Notes under the pieces: model-generated
Databases searched by the model: none
Seen by the model: the letters and a program-made list of their open reading frames with translations, nothing else
What the model was told of the DNA's origin: nothing
Made by a program: the position numbers and the translations under genes
Shown here: one piece after another, positions 49,501 to 58,717 of the stretch
Position numbering within the stretch: position 1 is the stretch's first letter
Layout of the letters: every line of letters begins with the position of its first letter
Origin: Amphiura filiformis
Lineage: Eukaryota; Echinodermata; Ophiuroidea; Amphilepidida; Amphiuridae
Assembly (NCBI RefSeq): GCF_039555335.1
Contig: NC_092628.1
Span: 63,745,235 to 63,809,234, forward strand
DNA length: 64,000 bases
Direction: 5' to 3'

Positions 49501-52421
49501 AAGATAACATTTCTACCATGTCTTCATATTTGGACATGATTCTCCAGAAATATATTATTTTCCTACTTCATACAAAATTGTATCATTGTAGGGGTTGTAA
49601 GTGATTTCTGGAATAGCCTGCTTACTAAAGGAGCATAATAATAACATCTATCAGTCTAGAGAATGAGTTCCGTTACACAACTACTGTCAAACTGCCTCAC
49701 GTGCCATACAGCGTGTTAACTCAAGGTTGCCAAATGTGTGATTTTGTAGCCCAATCGGGCAATTAAAAATATTCCACCACAATTATTTGTACTTATTTTC
49801 CATCAAATAGACAGGAAATTGCTAAGAGAAAATTAGGGAACAATTTTAGTGTTTCTTACTTTCTTATTTGATGACTACTTGTTACATAAAGCAATGGTCA
49901 AGATAAATTGGGTGACTTTTTGCTGATTTTCCCATAAATATTTGGCAATCCTGTATGAACATTCAATCAGGTGGTATACCATGTGCATGATGTAGCAAGC
50001 CTGGTAGCAGGAGGAAAAGTCAAATAAACCAGAGAAGATGTATTAATAATGTCTCAGTTTTCTGAATGAAAATAGTGAGCCATCCTAATTTGGAACGAAA
50101 TGCATAGAATTTGAGGAAGTTACAGAAACTTTTTAGTTGTCAACCATCTTCATGTGAGAACATTGGATTGTTTATTTTCTCTGATTTTATTAATAATGCT
50201 GAAAACCTTGAAAATTGGAGCTACACCAATGGTTGACTTCTCCTGATTTTGTTTGCTGATGGTTCAGAACCAGAACTATACAAGTTACGCTTTTCAAGAC
50301 AGGAATTAGTTTTGAATGTTGTGTCTAATATGAGCTGCGATAAAAATATTGAGATGCTAATTTTGAGCGTTGGCTATAGTATTGCTCAGTTTGAACTCAG
50401 TAATGAAATGTTCCACAACATCATTGGAGTTCTCAAAAAAGCAAGTACATCAACCAAAAAGAAGAAGGTATGTTTTACACATGTCCAGTCAGACAAATGT
50501 CTCATCTTACAGCATATAGAAGAGTGTCATTTGTGATACTCATTTTTTGCCTGCAAATTATAACTTGTTCAGAGTTCTATATTGTATTGAGCTGTATTGA
50601 TGCTTTTATTAATTGACCTGCCCATTCTTCACCTTTATTGTGCCTAATGATTTGAAGGATTTAGCATAGTTGGCAGTGGTGATACAAACTCACACTTTTT
50701 ATTTCAAACCCACCCTTTTTATTTTATACCCTTTATACCAAAACTCAGAAACCCACCCATTAAGCGTGGTTACTAATCATAGATAAGTGGTTATGGTGGT
50801 CCAGGAGGTGCAGATTTGCATCCAAAGAGAATAACATATTGAAGTTTTAGATGACCAAACACTACAGAATGGGATTTCAATGTTTTTTTTGTTTCATTTA
50901 TTGTCATTCAGTCGGAAATTAATGTAAGCTTTGAGATTGCAATTGTTGACTTCTAAACCCACCCTTTTTATCAGTGACCACCCTTTATATTTAGACACAC
51001 ATTTTAACCAGAAATTTTTCAAACCCACCCTTTTAAGCATTTTGTGGATCTCTCAAACCCACCCTTTCTAAAGTGTGGGTTACCAACAATGTTTAGGTTT
51101 AGGGTATAAATGACCATAAGGCTGCGATCACATAGAAGTATACGGTATTCGCTATACGAAATACGCTCATATACTTAACATTAGGGTCACAATATTCATT
51201 CCCTCAAATTGACCAAGAAATTACAAACTAATTTCCCAGGGGTAATTCATTTATTGAGATTGGAACCCATGATCTCATGTCTAGACAACATATATAGCTA
51301 AAACGTACACAAAATGTATCAAAGCATATAAATAGATTCAAAAGGTTCAAAATAAACTGCCTTTGCTCCGCATGGGACCAGTATTGGGAAGAAAGAATAT
51401 TAAATGTCCTAATTCCAGAGAATTAATGAATTTTAAATGTTTTGTTTGCAGCCTGAAAATATTCTACTAGATGAGAACTTAAATGTGAAGATATCAGATT
51501 TTGGTATGGCTAGGGTATTGCAAGATGGAGAGCTTCTAACAGGTAAGAATAGCAAGTACAAACATGCAAATTGGGATAGCCTGCAATGGGGGAGTACTGC
51601 CGTACCGGCTACGCTTTCTGTGCCCATATATGTGTGTTCGCATGATGACATAATCAGGGGTCCATTTCACTAAACTTTATGAAGCTTCGTAAGCCTCAAA
51701 ACTTACGTTGAGTCGTTAAATTCCATTTCACTTACTTACGAACGGTATCCTTCGTAAGTAATAGGGATTTGATACATTAACCCTTTGTAAAGTTACGTCT
51801 AGTATTCGGTATTCATAACTTTACAAACTGTTACTTGAGTTACGAAGGGTTCAAGTTTAGTGCAATGGACCCCAGGTCACGTAGGATACTTTAGCTTGCA
51901 GTTGTCCTACTGTAGATTATTGTAGCTGTAGCCTGCCTTTGTTGTTGAGCGATGCACTTCTCTGGTGATGTTATTTATCTAATTGAGCTGATTGGATGTT
52001 CACCATATAGACCTGTGTGTGACAGTGTGAATGAGACAGATGTTTTTGTGATAACACTCTCAGTATACTTGTACTTTGTAGCATTGCAGAAAAGTATGTG
52101 TAGTTATACCATGGTTTGGCATTTGTAGAACAAACAGTTCGTCTACAATTTATCTATGCTATCTATCCCTCTTTCTTTCCACCTCCTTTCTTTCTCTTAA
52201 AATTCAAAAAGTTTGGGAGTTATTTGTATTACACTTCCTTTTGCTGTTAGACCAAATTCTTGAAACCAATGAACATAATGTTTTGTTTCTTTCTCAGAGT
52301 TGTGTGGTACACCAGGGTATCTCTCCCCTGAAGCATTGAAGTGTAACATGGAGATTGACAATGTGGCAGGCTATTCCAAGGAAGTAGATCTATGGGCACT
52401 TGGAGTTATCATGTTCACACT
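40503..52421 (+). CDS. PHKG: Phosphorylase b kinase gamma catalytic subunit, 3'-partial, exons 1-7
   Basis: PHKG is the Ser/Thr kinase subunit that phosphorylates glycogen phosphorylase within the (alpha-beta-gamma-delta)4 holoenzyme. Exons: 40503-40597, 46757-46938, 47445-47499, 47841-47906, 48558-48630, 51452-51542, 52298-52421. Phases join and junctions are GT-AG, giving 228 residues plus two bases. Motifs: glycine loop LGRGISSTV (30-38), ATP lysine K53 in FAVKII, HRDLKPEN with D155, DFG at 173-175 and [10 protein letters not shown] (190-199). Stretches [42 protein letters not shown] and KCNM are diagnostic of the invertebrate PhK gamma. E188 matches the activation-loop glutamate (E182 in rabbit) that makes the family independent of loop phosphorylation. 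DFG is followed by MAR instead of FSC/FAK. The chain stops at GVIMFTL; exons for PPFWHR onward and the calmodulin-binding tail are not in the next 11.6 kb, so they lie beyond the window or are lost. Confidence 0.94.
41593..41982. mobile_element. TTAA-flanked foldback element, copy 2
   Basis: TTAAGGTGGTACTACACCCC and its inverse GGGTGTAGTACCACCTTAA form the ends, as in 25768-26128. Inner arms pair through TTTTGTTACCA and TTCAGTGA. It is nested in the pogo-like element. Confidence 0.8.
42815..42990 (+). repeat. Two tandem ~93-bp units
   Basis: CTGCAAAATAAA, then GCAGCAAGGTAG and GCTG(C/T)GAATAATG occur twice in the same order, starting near 42815 and 42908. No function is apparent. Confidence 0.6.
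43197..45062. mobile_element. 1.87-kb inverted-repeat element with internal TTTCGGAGGCTTCA cluster
   Basis: Left TATGGTCATTTTCACGGTAA AGGGTGTAACTTT is mirrored by the right arm at about 45020-45062 with almost no mismatch over roughly 40 bp. The 14-mer TTTCGGAGGCTTCA occurs at 43729, 43911, 44276 and 44294, inverted at 44099, and degenerate inverted at 44678. GTTAACGGAAA recurs at about 44310, 44487 and 44666. There is no long open frame. Confidence 0.7.
45355..45547 (-). repeat. Interspersed repeat with ATATAGCGCC-type tail, copy 2
   Basis: The minus strand reads TTTTATATAGCGCCTTTTCT GGA, TTTGCTGCCATGGTGGATCA and AGCTCCCCAAATTC, in the same order as 23727-23985. It lies between the pogo-like element and the LINE fragment. 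Confidence 0.55.
45801..46222 (+). mobile_element. LINE 3' end: RT C-terminal fragment, 3' UTR and microsatellite tail
   Basis: 45801-45923 encodes 40 residues to a stop, including [20 protein letters not shown] and FQSKIKEI. This is the characteristic C-terminus of non-LTR retrotransposon ORF2 proteins (WNSLP motif). A 300-bp AT-rich 3' region follows, with a hairpin (CTGCTTGAAAAGCAG), AATAAAG, and a terminal (AAT)n tail at 46203-46222. The 5' part of the LINE is missing; 45590-45775 may belong to it. The family (Jockey/CR1-like) is my inference. Confidence 0.75.
46233..46488. mobile_element. Foldback MITE, TGTGACAC family, copy 4
   Basis: TGTGACACAATCTGGTCCAT and ATGGACCAGATCATGTCAC flank the standard interior. 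It begins about 10 bp after the LINE tail. Confidence 0.85.
49726..49951. mobile_element. Diverged foldback element, GTTGCCAAAT ends
   Basis: GGTTGCCAAATGTGTGATTT and AAATATTTGGCAATCC are inverse, and GCCCAATCGGGC words pair with AAATTGGGTGAC. It resembles the ends of 33866-34296. It is in the PHKG intron between exons 5 and 6. Confidence 0.5.
50690..51075 (+). repeat. Cluster of AAACCCACCCTTTT motifs
   Basis: AAACCCACCC followed by a T-rich run occurs at about 50705, 50955, 51022 and 51054, with variants (AGAAACCCACCC, GACCACCCTTTA) between them. The spacing is irregular, so this is not a simple tandem array. It lies in the PHKG intron before exon 6. Confidence 0.6.
51656..51874. mobile_element. 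Foldback MITE, GGGGTCCATTTCACTAAACTT ends
   Basis: GGGGTCCATTTCACTAAACT at the left and AAGTTTAGTGCAATGGACCC at the right are inverse. TTACGAA/TTCGTAA words pair internally. It lies about 110 bp after PHKG exon 6. Confidence 0.8.
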
Positions 52422-52442
52422 GTGAGTAGTAATAGGAACATA

Positions 52443-53432
52443 CAGTCCAACCTCTTTTATCCAGCCTTGATAGGTCCAAGCATTGGCCGGATATGTGATC
52501 AATCTGTATAAATGAATTACTGATAATTCTCTATTGAATGACCCAAGTGCCAAAATTGGAACAACAAGAGATTCTCAACATGGGGTAATAACACTAAACA
52601 CTAAAAGATGGTATAGTTGAGGCCCTTAAATGCGAATTAAGGGTACTTTTCAGAGAATGGGCGTGAATCCTGTTTAGGAGGTCAAAAATGCCTGTTTTCA
52701 AAAAAGGGTTGTTTTTAAACTTCTAGTTGGTGCGTTTAGGGGGTCATTTTAATGATCCCGCTATTTTGCAAAGTGTGTTTCCCTGGCCGTGTTTCCTCGA
52801 ATTGACTGTTTTAGAGGATTCCCTGACAATTATAAACAAAAACATGTACTACTAGGGTTTATTTTATTAAAAACCTGTAAAGGTGGTACCTTTCAGAAAA
52901 AATCCTGCTTTCAGGTACAATCCTGTTTGGTGGGTAAAAGTTGTTGGAAAACTGCATTAAATTCCTGTTTAAGGGGTGTCTTTTGCTCACAAGGGCAAAT
53001 CCTGTTTAGGGTATGTTTTGAAAATCTCTGGTCACGCATGTGTACACTGTGAACCTTGGGTGACCCCCCCCCCTCCCGGATTTGGGAATAGAGGCCGTCA
53101 GCCTTTCGCCATCTTGTGGGTACAAATGATCTGTGTGTTCATGCGTCGGACACTACGCGCAAGGCGCAGCGTGCCACGCATCTGTTATCGCGCCTCAACG
53201 CGGTGATTTTGCTGCTCACGCATGGAGATCGAACGACCATCACAGCGTGTACCCACAAGATGGCGGCATATGACGTCACGCTGACGGCCTCTATTGAGGG
53301 ACATTTTATGCAACATATTCTGGAAGCTTCAAGACATGAAATTAAGGTGTCAAAGCATTAAAAACATGTTAATTCACACATCAATATAACAGAGAGATCC
53401 GTATAAAAGAGGTCCGGATATTTGAGGTTGGA
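52443..53432. mobile_element. 1-kb pogo/Tigger-like remnant
   Basis: CAGTCCAACCTCTTTTATCC at the left (preceded by TA) pairs with GGTCCGGATATTTGAGGTTG at the right. The ends resemble those of 41014-45219. The interior has repeated AATCCTGTTTAGG-like words (52670-53010) and a nested foldback element at 53088-53295. There is no transposase. Confidence 0.6.
53088..53295. mobile_element. GC-rich foldback MITE nested in the pogo-like remnant
   Basis: AATAGAGGCCGTCAGC and GCTGACGGCCTCTATT are exact inverses, and GCCATCTTGTGGGTAC pairs with GTACCCACAAGATGGC. The CG-rich interior differs sharply from its AT-rich surroundings. Confidence 0.8.
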
Positions 53433-53439
53433 TTTTTTA

Positions 53440-53790
53440 ATATTTTTTTTATGTTGGGCATATCTAGGCATTAACAGCTGAAATCTAGGAGATAACACTG
53501 ACGAAACTTCGGCCAGATACAAGTGACCTGGTGAACGAAGGGGGTCGCCGTAAATAGCTGGTCGGGGTATTTTTACAGGACAGGCAAGTGTAACCGACAA
53601 TTGGGCGTTACCCTGATCGGAACCGCCTGTAAACAAGGTCTTTTTATCATGGATCATCTGCCCCGCCATTACCAGATGAACCACAGGGAGAGCGGAGATT
53701 ATTTTTTTTAGGTCCTGCGGGGAATCGAACCCGGGACCTCTCGCACTAAATGCAAAGACCTTAACCAGAGTGCCCCGCTGCTCCGTGATT
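53440..53790 (-). mobile_element. tRNA-derived SINE
   Basis: On the minus strand the 5' head carries an A-box-like GGCACTCTGGTTAAGG (53758-53773) and a perfect B box GGTTCGATTCC (53721-53731) within a tRNA-like 3' half. A body of about 250 bp and an A-rich tail follow near 53440. It is not a working tRNA gene, because the acceptor stem does not pair and no intact cloverleaf forms by eye. It sits against the right end of the pogo-like remnant. Confidence 0.7.
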
Positions 53791-54833
53791 GTAGATAAGA
53801 ACCACTGAAATGAAGTTTGTATGTTAGTGGCAGGATGCTGTATTGAGCCACCAACGTTGAACGTTTATTTAGCTGTTGGATCAGACCAGGATAGGTGATG
53901 TTTCCATGGTCAGAGGGGGAAGGCCAGATTGCAGGGATGTTTAAGTAAAAGGGTCTACTAAATTAGACTATGAACAACCTTATGGAGATGATTGTGGAGA
54001 CACTAAACCAATCCACAGGGTTTTAGAAATTGCTGTTGGAAAAAGACTCCAGTTATGTGCGTGTGTAATGCTGCATGCATGGTTGGGTGGGTTTTTGTGA
54101 AAAAAACATGTTATACCCTGGCTTTAGCCATAAAGCGGGGGGTAAAGTGGTGTATATCCAGATGTATGTGTGTTCCATTTTGGGTAGGTTTTGCTTTTTC
54201 CCAAAATCTGGAGATCCATATGGGGTATAGCGATGTAACTTGTTATTGAATAGCAGGGCCAGAGGTTCTCAACCAGAATAGATTTTCAGGACGAAATATG
54301 ATAATTAAGTAGCTGAATTACATTTTGACAAAGGACTCAATAGGCTTGATTGCATCAATAAGGCCCATGTTTGTTGGGATGTCTATGTATGTGTGTGTCA
54401 TAATCCAGTGTACAGTAGGTGATAATTAGAATTGGTTTAGATTATGCCTTATCTCTGATACTCGGTAAGGCCATGACCTGAAACCCATTTAAATGAATAC
54501 ATTCTGTGATTAATATAATTAGTTGTGAATTTGGTCAATAATGACATCACTGATTATCATATGTCTGGCATGACTAGGTCAGGAAATTTATTCAGAATAT
54601 AGGATGCGTTATGCGAAGTAAGATACCATCATAACAAGGCAACAGGATTAATATATAGCATAATATGGAGGGAACTATGTGCAGGTAAATTAGTAGATTA
54701 AGATGACATTTATTAGACAATGTTGTACATATGTATAGTCTGTTCATCCCACAAAGGAATGTTCTTAGTTTATTATCATACATCATCCATATTTGGCCCC
54801 ACAACAACATATGTTGTGTGGAGGAAACTATAG

Positions 54834-55752
54834 AACTAGAATTTTGTGGTTCTCGATTCGCACGGTTCTTGACGCAAAGCTTTGGCCGCAATGCCTCCAC
54901 CTTGCCATACATCATTTTAACCAGAGTGATTTCACCAGCAGCTGTAGAATTTGTGGCCCCACACATGTGTGGGGCTTATGTTATCATCCAGATGGTTGTT
55001 TCTTTCTTTGTTTCCTTGTTTGTTTGTTTGGCTGTCCGGGCGGAAACAAATTCCTTAATCCACTGTGCAGCTTAAAGCAATAACCGATCAACTTCATATT
55101 TGGTTTGGTGATTGGATATGTTAGCCTGATGTGTTGTATAGTTTTGTGTCATGTTATTTGCATATTAATGTATATTAATGAGCTTATTTGCATAATTATT
55201 TTGCCTATATTAATCCACTCTGCAGCTTAAACCCAATAACCGATCAACTTCATATTTGGTTTGGTGATTGGATATGTTAGCCTGATATAGCCTGTATAGT
55301 TTTTTGTCATGTTATTTGCATATTTATGAATGTTAATAAGCTAATTTGCCTATTTTGGCATACATTTTCATTAATCCACTCTGCAGTTTAATCGCAAAGG
55401 CTGATCAACTTCATTATTATGTTTTCAGAGTTATTAGGAGTTAAGAAAACCTAATAATGATAATATTGGATGGCTTATTTCGCATGATACCATAACATAT
55501 CGGATTAGTCATACAAATATATTTTGTGACTCATCCGATATGTTATGGTATCATCTTGTAGCCATCAATATTATATCAAACTTGGTATGTGGATTGGAAA
55601 TGGTGGCCTGATGTGCTGTATAGTTTTGTGTCATGTTATTTACAAATTTATGAATATTAATGAGCTTATTTGCATATTGCATATTATTTGTATTAATTTA
55701 CAAACACCTATGTGTGGGAGCCACCTTAATTACGAACCACATAATTCTAGTT
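54834..55752. mobile_element. Inverted-repeat element enclosing ~150-bp tandem units
   Basis: AACTAGAATTTTGTGGTTCT and AACCACATAATTCTAGTT are inverse ends. Inside are the palindrome CCCACACATGTGTGGG (about 54958), a TTTCTTTCTTTG stretch, and about three units starting TTAATCCACT(G/C)TGCAG (near 55054, 55210 and 55373). A fourth, degenerate unit follows (about 55560). A hairpin with arms ATGATACCATAACATATCGG A and inverse (55486-55556) interrupts the third unit. The layout resembles 3969-4834. Confidence 0.65.
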
Positions 55753-56033
55753 ATAAATAGGTGAAGAGGTCCGTATGCTTTGTTATAGCAGGTTTCGCTT
55801 CCATTGTCATTTTACCAGGGTCGGGACAAAAATACTAACAAAATTAAATGAGAATCACCATATAGAGGGAAAATAAGAGAGAGGACCCCAGGGGAGAGAT
55901 TGCTGGGGTAGTCAAACCTTGTAAAATGTCATCTGGTGAGGAGAGTTCTATATGCCTCATTCCACCAGGTTTCGCTACCATATGCCTTACAGTTCTAAGA
56001 AATCAGGCTCACAAGTTTTGATTTATGCAATTG

Positions 56034-56278
56034 AGATACCAAATTTGCATATTTTGTGATAAAAATCTAATGGAATTTGAAGACAACCAATTGCTACCCC
56101 TCCACTAAGTCACATCACTATTATACTGTACTGGTTCCAAATGGATGGTTGGATGAATGAATAACAAACAGAGATTTGATTTAAATTCAAATGAGCTACC
56201 AAATCAGCATATTTTGTGAAAAAACCTAGTAAAATTTGAAGACCACCAATTGCCACTCCTCCACCAAATCACATCACT
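56034..56278 (+). repeat. Direct repeat, ~85-bp unit at 160-bp spacing
   Basis: TACCAAAT, GCATATTTTGTGA, AATTTGAAGAC and CCACCAA/CCAATTGC...CATCACTA occur in the same order at 56034-56119 and 56194-56278. It is probably part of a repeat continuing from the element to its left. Confidence 0.55.
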
Positions 56279-57886
56279 ATATGCCATACCAGTTCCAAGA
56301 AATTGCTCTCGCAACCATGGATGGAATGACAGACAGGCAACTAGGAAACATATTATCTTCGGTGGATGCAAGTACAAAAGTGGAAATAAAACATGACAAT
56401 TTTTATTGTTATTATTTATTTATTTTATTTATTTTTAGAGAGGGTAGACAATCTCCTTCAATGACAAGTACTGATTTCCTAATAGTACCTCATACAAAGT
56501 TACTTAAGGGCAGAGTAATGGGAGAGAGCATGGACCTTTTCGAGCTTCATTATTTCTGAATTGTATGTCCAAAGTATATAAAACTATACATTTTTGGAAA
56601 GGAAATGAGTCAAGGAATCCAATGGTGACGTCAGATTTGTTCAAAAATCTCAAGTTTTTGAAAAAATCACAAAAATTCACTTTTTTACCCCAATTTTTTT
56701 GTGACAACTTAGAAAAAAATCCGTTCGCAGTAAAAATAATTCAGTTAGCTTTTCATGAAGAAGAGACATGAGCTTGGGGAAGGTTTTTTTTTTTTTGAAA
56801 TTCGTCTCTTTTTTGAAATATTGAAAAAACATGTGAAAAAAGCCATTTTGTCACTCTATTAAGCTAAAAATTGCACATAATGGTGTATATTTTTGTTTAA
56901 AACAAATATTTTGAAAAAATGAAAAAACCTTCCCTAGACTTTGATGAACTCTAAAGGATAGTGCAAAAAGTTTACCCTTTGCTTGCATATTTTTCGAGTT
57001 ATCTTGTCACAAAAATCGCGCAATATTGTCAAAAGTGAACTCTGAGAAATCGACGTTTTAGTAAAAAATTGTCAAAATTATGCACAAAACGTCCTTAAAT
57101 TTTAAAAGCGGTAAGACTTTCACACTTGTTAAAGCTGTATATGGTGCATGGTCTAAATATGCATCTTTTTACACCAATGAATCTATAATATCTGCTTTCA
57201 GTGCGCCAAAATTCAAAATAATTAAAAAATCTAAGTGGCATTTTGACTGCAAATATTTGTTTTGTTTACACCACATTTGCTGGCGTTAACAACATACCGA
57301 ATGCGCCTTGAATGCGTTTGACATACTGCGCAGACTTGCGCCGCTTCACCTGTGACGCGAATCGCTGCTTAGCGTAATCACAATATTTCGCATTCGCGCA
57401 TTTCTGACTCATTATTTCCGCCAATTTACTAAGCTGTCTTGAGCCATGTGACTTTTTAGAGTTGAAAAGAGTGAAATAAATCAAGCAAAAATACGAATAA
57501 ATATAAGCAAGTTGTATTTTATCAGTTTCAAGTGAAAGAATACATCTTAGTGTTGATAAATATCAAGAAATCTCAAATTCGGTCGTGGATGAATGTGTCT
57601 TCCATTACTCTGGCCTTAACAATAACAATGTTCAAAATTATATTGTATACATCAAATGTACAAAGTAAAATCATACATAAACGGATACAAAATTATGTCA
57701 GTAAAATAAATTCAAAATACAACATATTATGATGTTATTGAAGTTATTGTAATGGAAAAGAAAAAACTTAAATACAATTTTGTGTGCATCATGTTTTTCT
57801 GAAAACAAATTTTTATTACATTGTACATTTTGACCCATTGTTGCATACAGACAATTGACTTGTTTATGCTATATTCTTTGCCGGCT

Positions 57887-58055
57887 CACCTCAAGCTCGG
57901 TAGTGATGCAATTCGCGTTTGTGCTGCAAGCATGCCGACAAACCTCCTGTGTACACATGCATGTAGGCTCTGCGCAATTACCATATGCACAAGATTCGAT
58001 ACTGGCATTGGCAGTAAAATACGCACCCACGTCACTACTTAACTTGAGGTGACCC
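57887..58055. mobile_element. Foldback element, TCACCTCAAG ends
   Basis: CTCACCTCAAGCTCGGTAGT and ACTACTTAACTTGAGGTGAC are inverse, with inner GATGCAATTCGCG and ACGCACCCACGTC partly pairing. It is short, CG-richer than its flanks, and non-coding. Confidence 0.6.
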
Positions 58056-58328
58056 AATGCATAGAAACTGAGCTGAAGAGAAGAGTCATTGAGTTTTGTA
58101 AGATTTCATCTTACCTTGTGTTTTTGATACCATTTATTTTATCTTTATATTACATTTATTGCTGTTTTACAAATTGCACTTTCCATTTTTCTTTTGCAAA
58201 GTACTTTTTAAACCATTTAGAAATAGCAGGGAACTTCTAAGATACATTTAATGCAGCTACATTGATTTTGAAAAGTCATTAGGATGAAAGAAATATATGA
58301 CATACTGTACAAGTGGTCATTTTTGTGG

Positions 58329-58545
58329 GTGTAACTATAGAAAAATTATTTAATTTGTATACATCATGGACATACTCTTTGCGTGGCTGTGTGTAGTAAG
58401 CTGTTGTACGCAGATAACCTCGCTTTATGGACGCATAGAGTAGCGTTGTATGCTTGTGTATTAGCATGATTAGTCACAGAGTAACAAGCGTAGTTGAATG
58501 TTCCATGATGTACACAAATTAATTAAATAATTTTTCTATAGTTGC
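58329..58545. mobile_element. Foldback MITE, AACTATAGAAAAATT ends
   Basis: AACTATAGAAAAATTATTTA ATTTGTATACATCATGGA is mirrored by the right arm ending at 58545 with a small insertion. It lies downstream of the GPCR polyadenylation signal. Confidence 0.75.
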
Positions 58546-58639
58546 GCTTTGCTGATTTTGAAATACTATGACTTATTTTTAAATTCTTGATTTTCAGAAC
58601 TCTCATCTTGACCTGAACATAAAATAACATGGGCATGTT

Positions 58640-58645
58640 TTTATT
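58640..58645 (-). terminator. Polyadenylation signal of the LRR-GPCR gene
   Basis: TTTATT on the plus strand is AATAAA on the minus strand, 73 bp beyond the GPCR stop codon. The position is suitable for a short 3' UTR. Confidence 0.55.
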
Positions 58646-58717
58646 TTTGCAGGATCGTTTGGAATGGAAAAATAAATGTAGCACAAAATATTCCACTTAT
58701 ACAGTAAATGAAATGGA

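Larger units (their letters stand above)
52422..58639. other. Region between PHKG exon 7 and the GPCR gene, probably PHKG intron
   Basis: A GTGAGT donor follows exon 7, so this is intron if PHKG continues. No further kinase exon was found. The region carries the elements listed separately. In 53791-54833, 56279-57886 and the shorter gaps I recognise nothing. 56560-57290 is AT-rich with words reminiscent of the 2809-3915 repeat. Confidence 0.5.

Noticed and set aside
53700..53790. Possible tRNA gene on the minus strand
   Set aside because: The B box and part of the T arm are excellent, but the acceptor arms do not pair and a repeat-like body with an A-rich tail follows. It is better explained as a SINE head.
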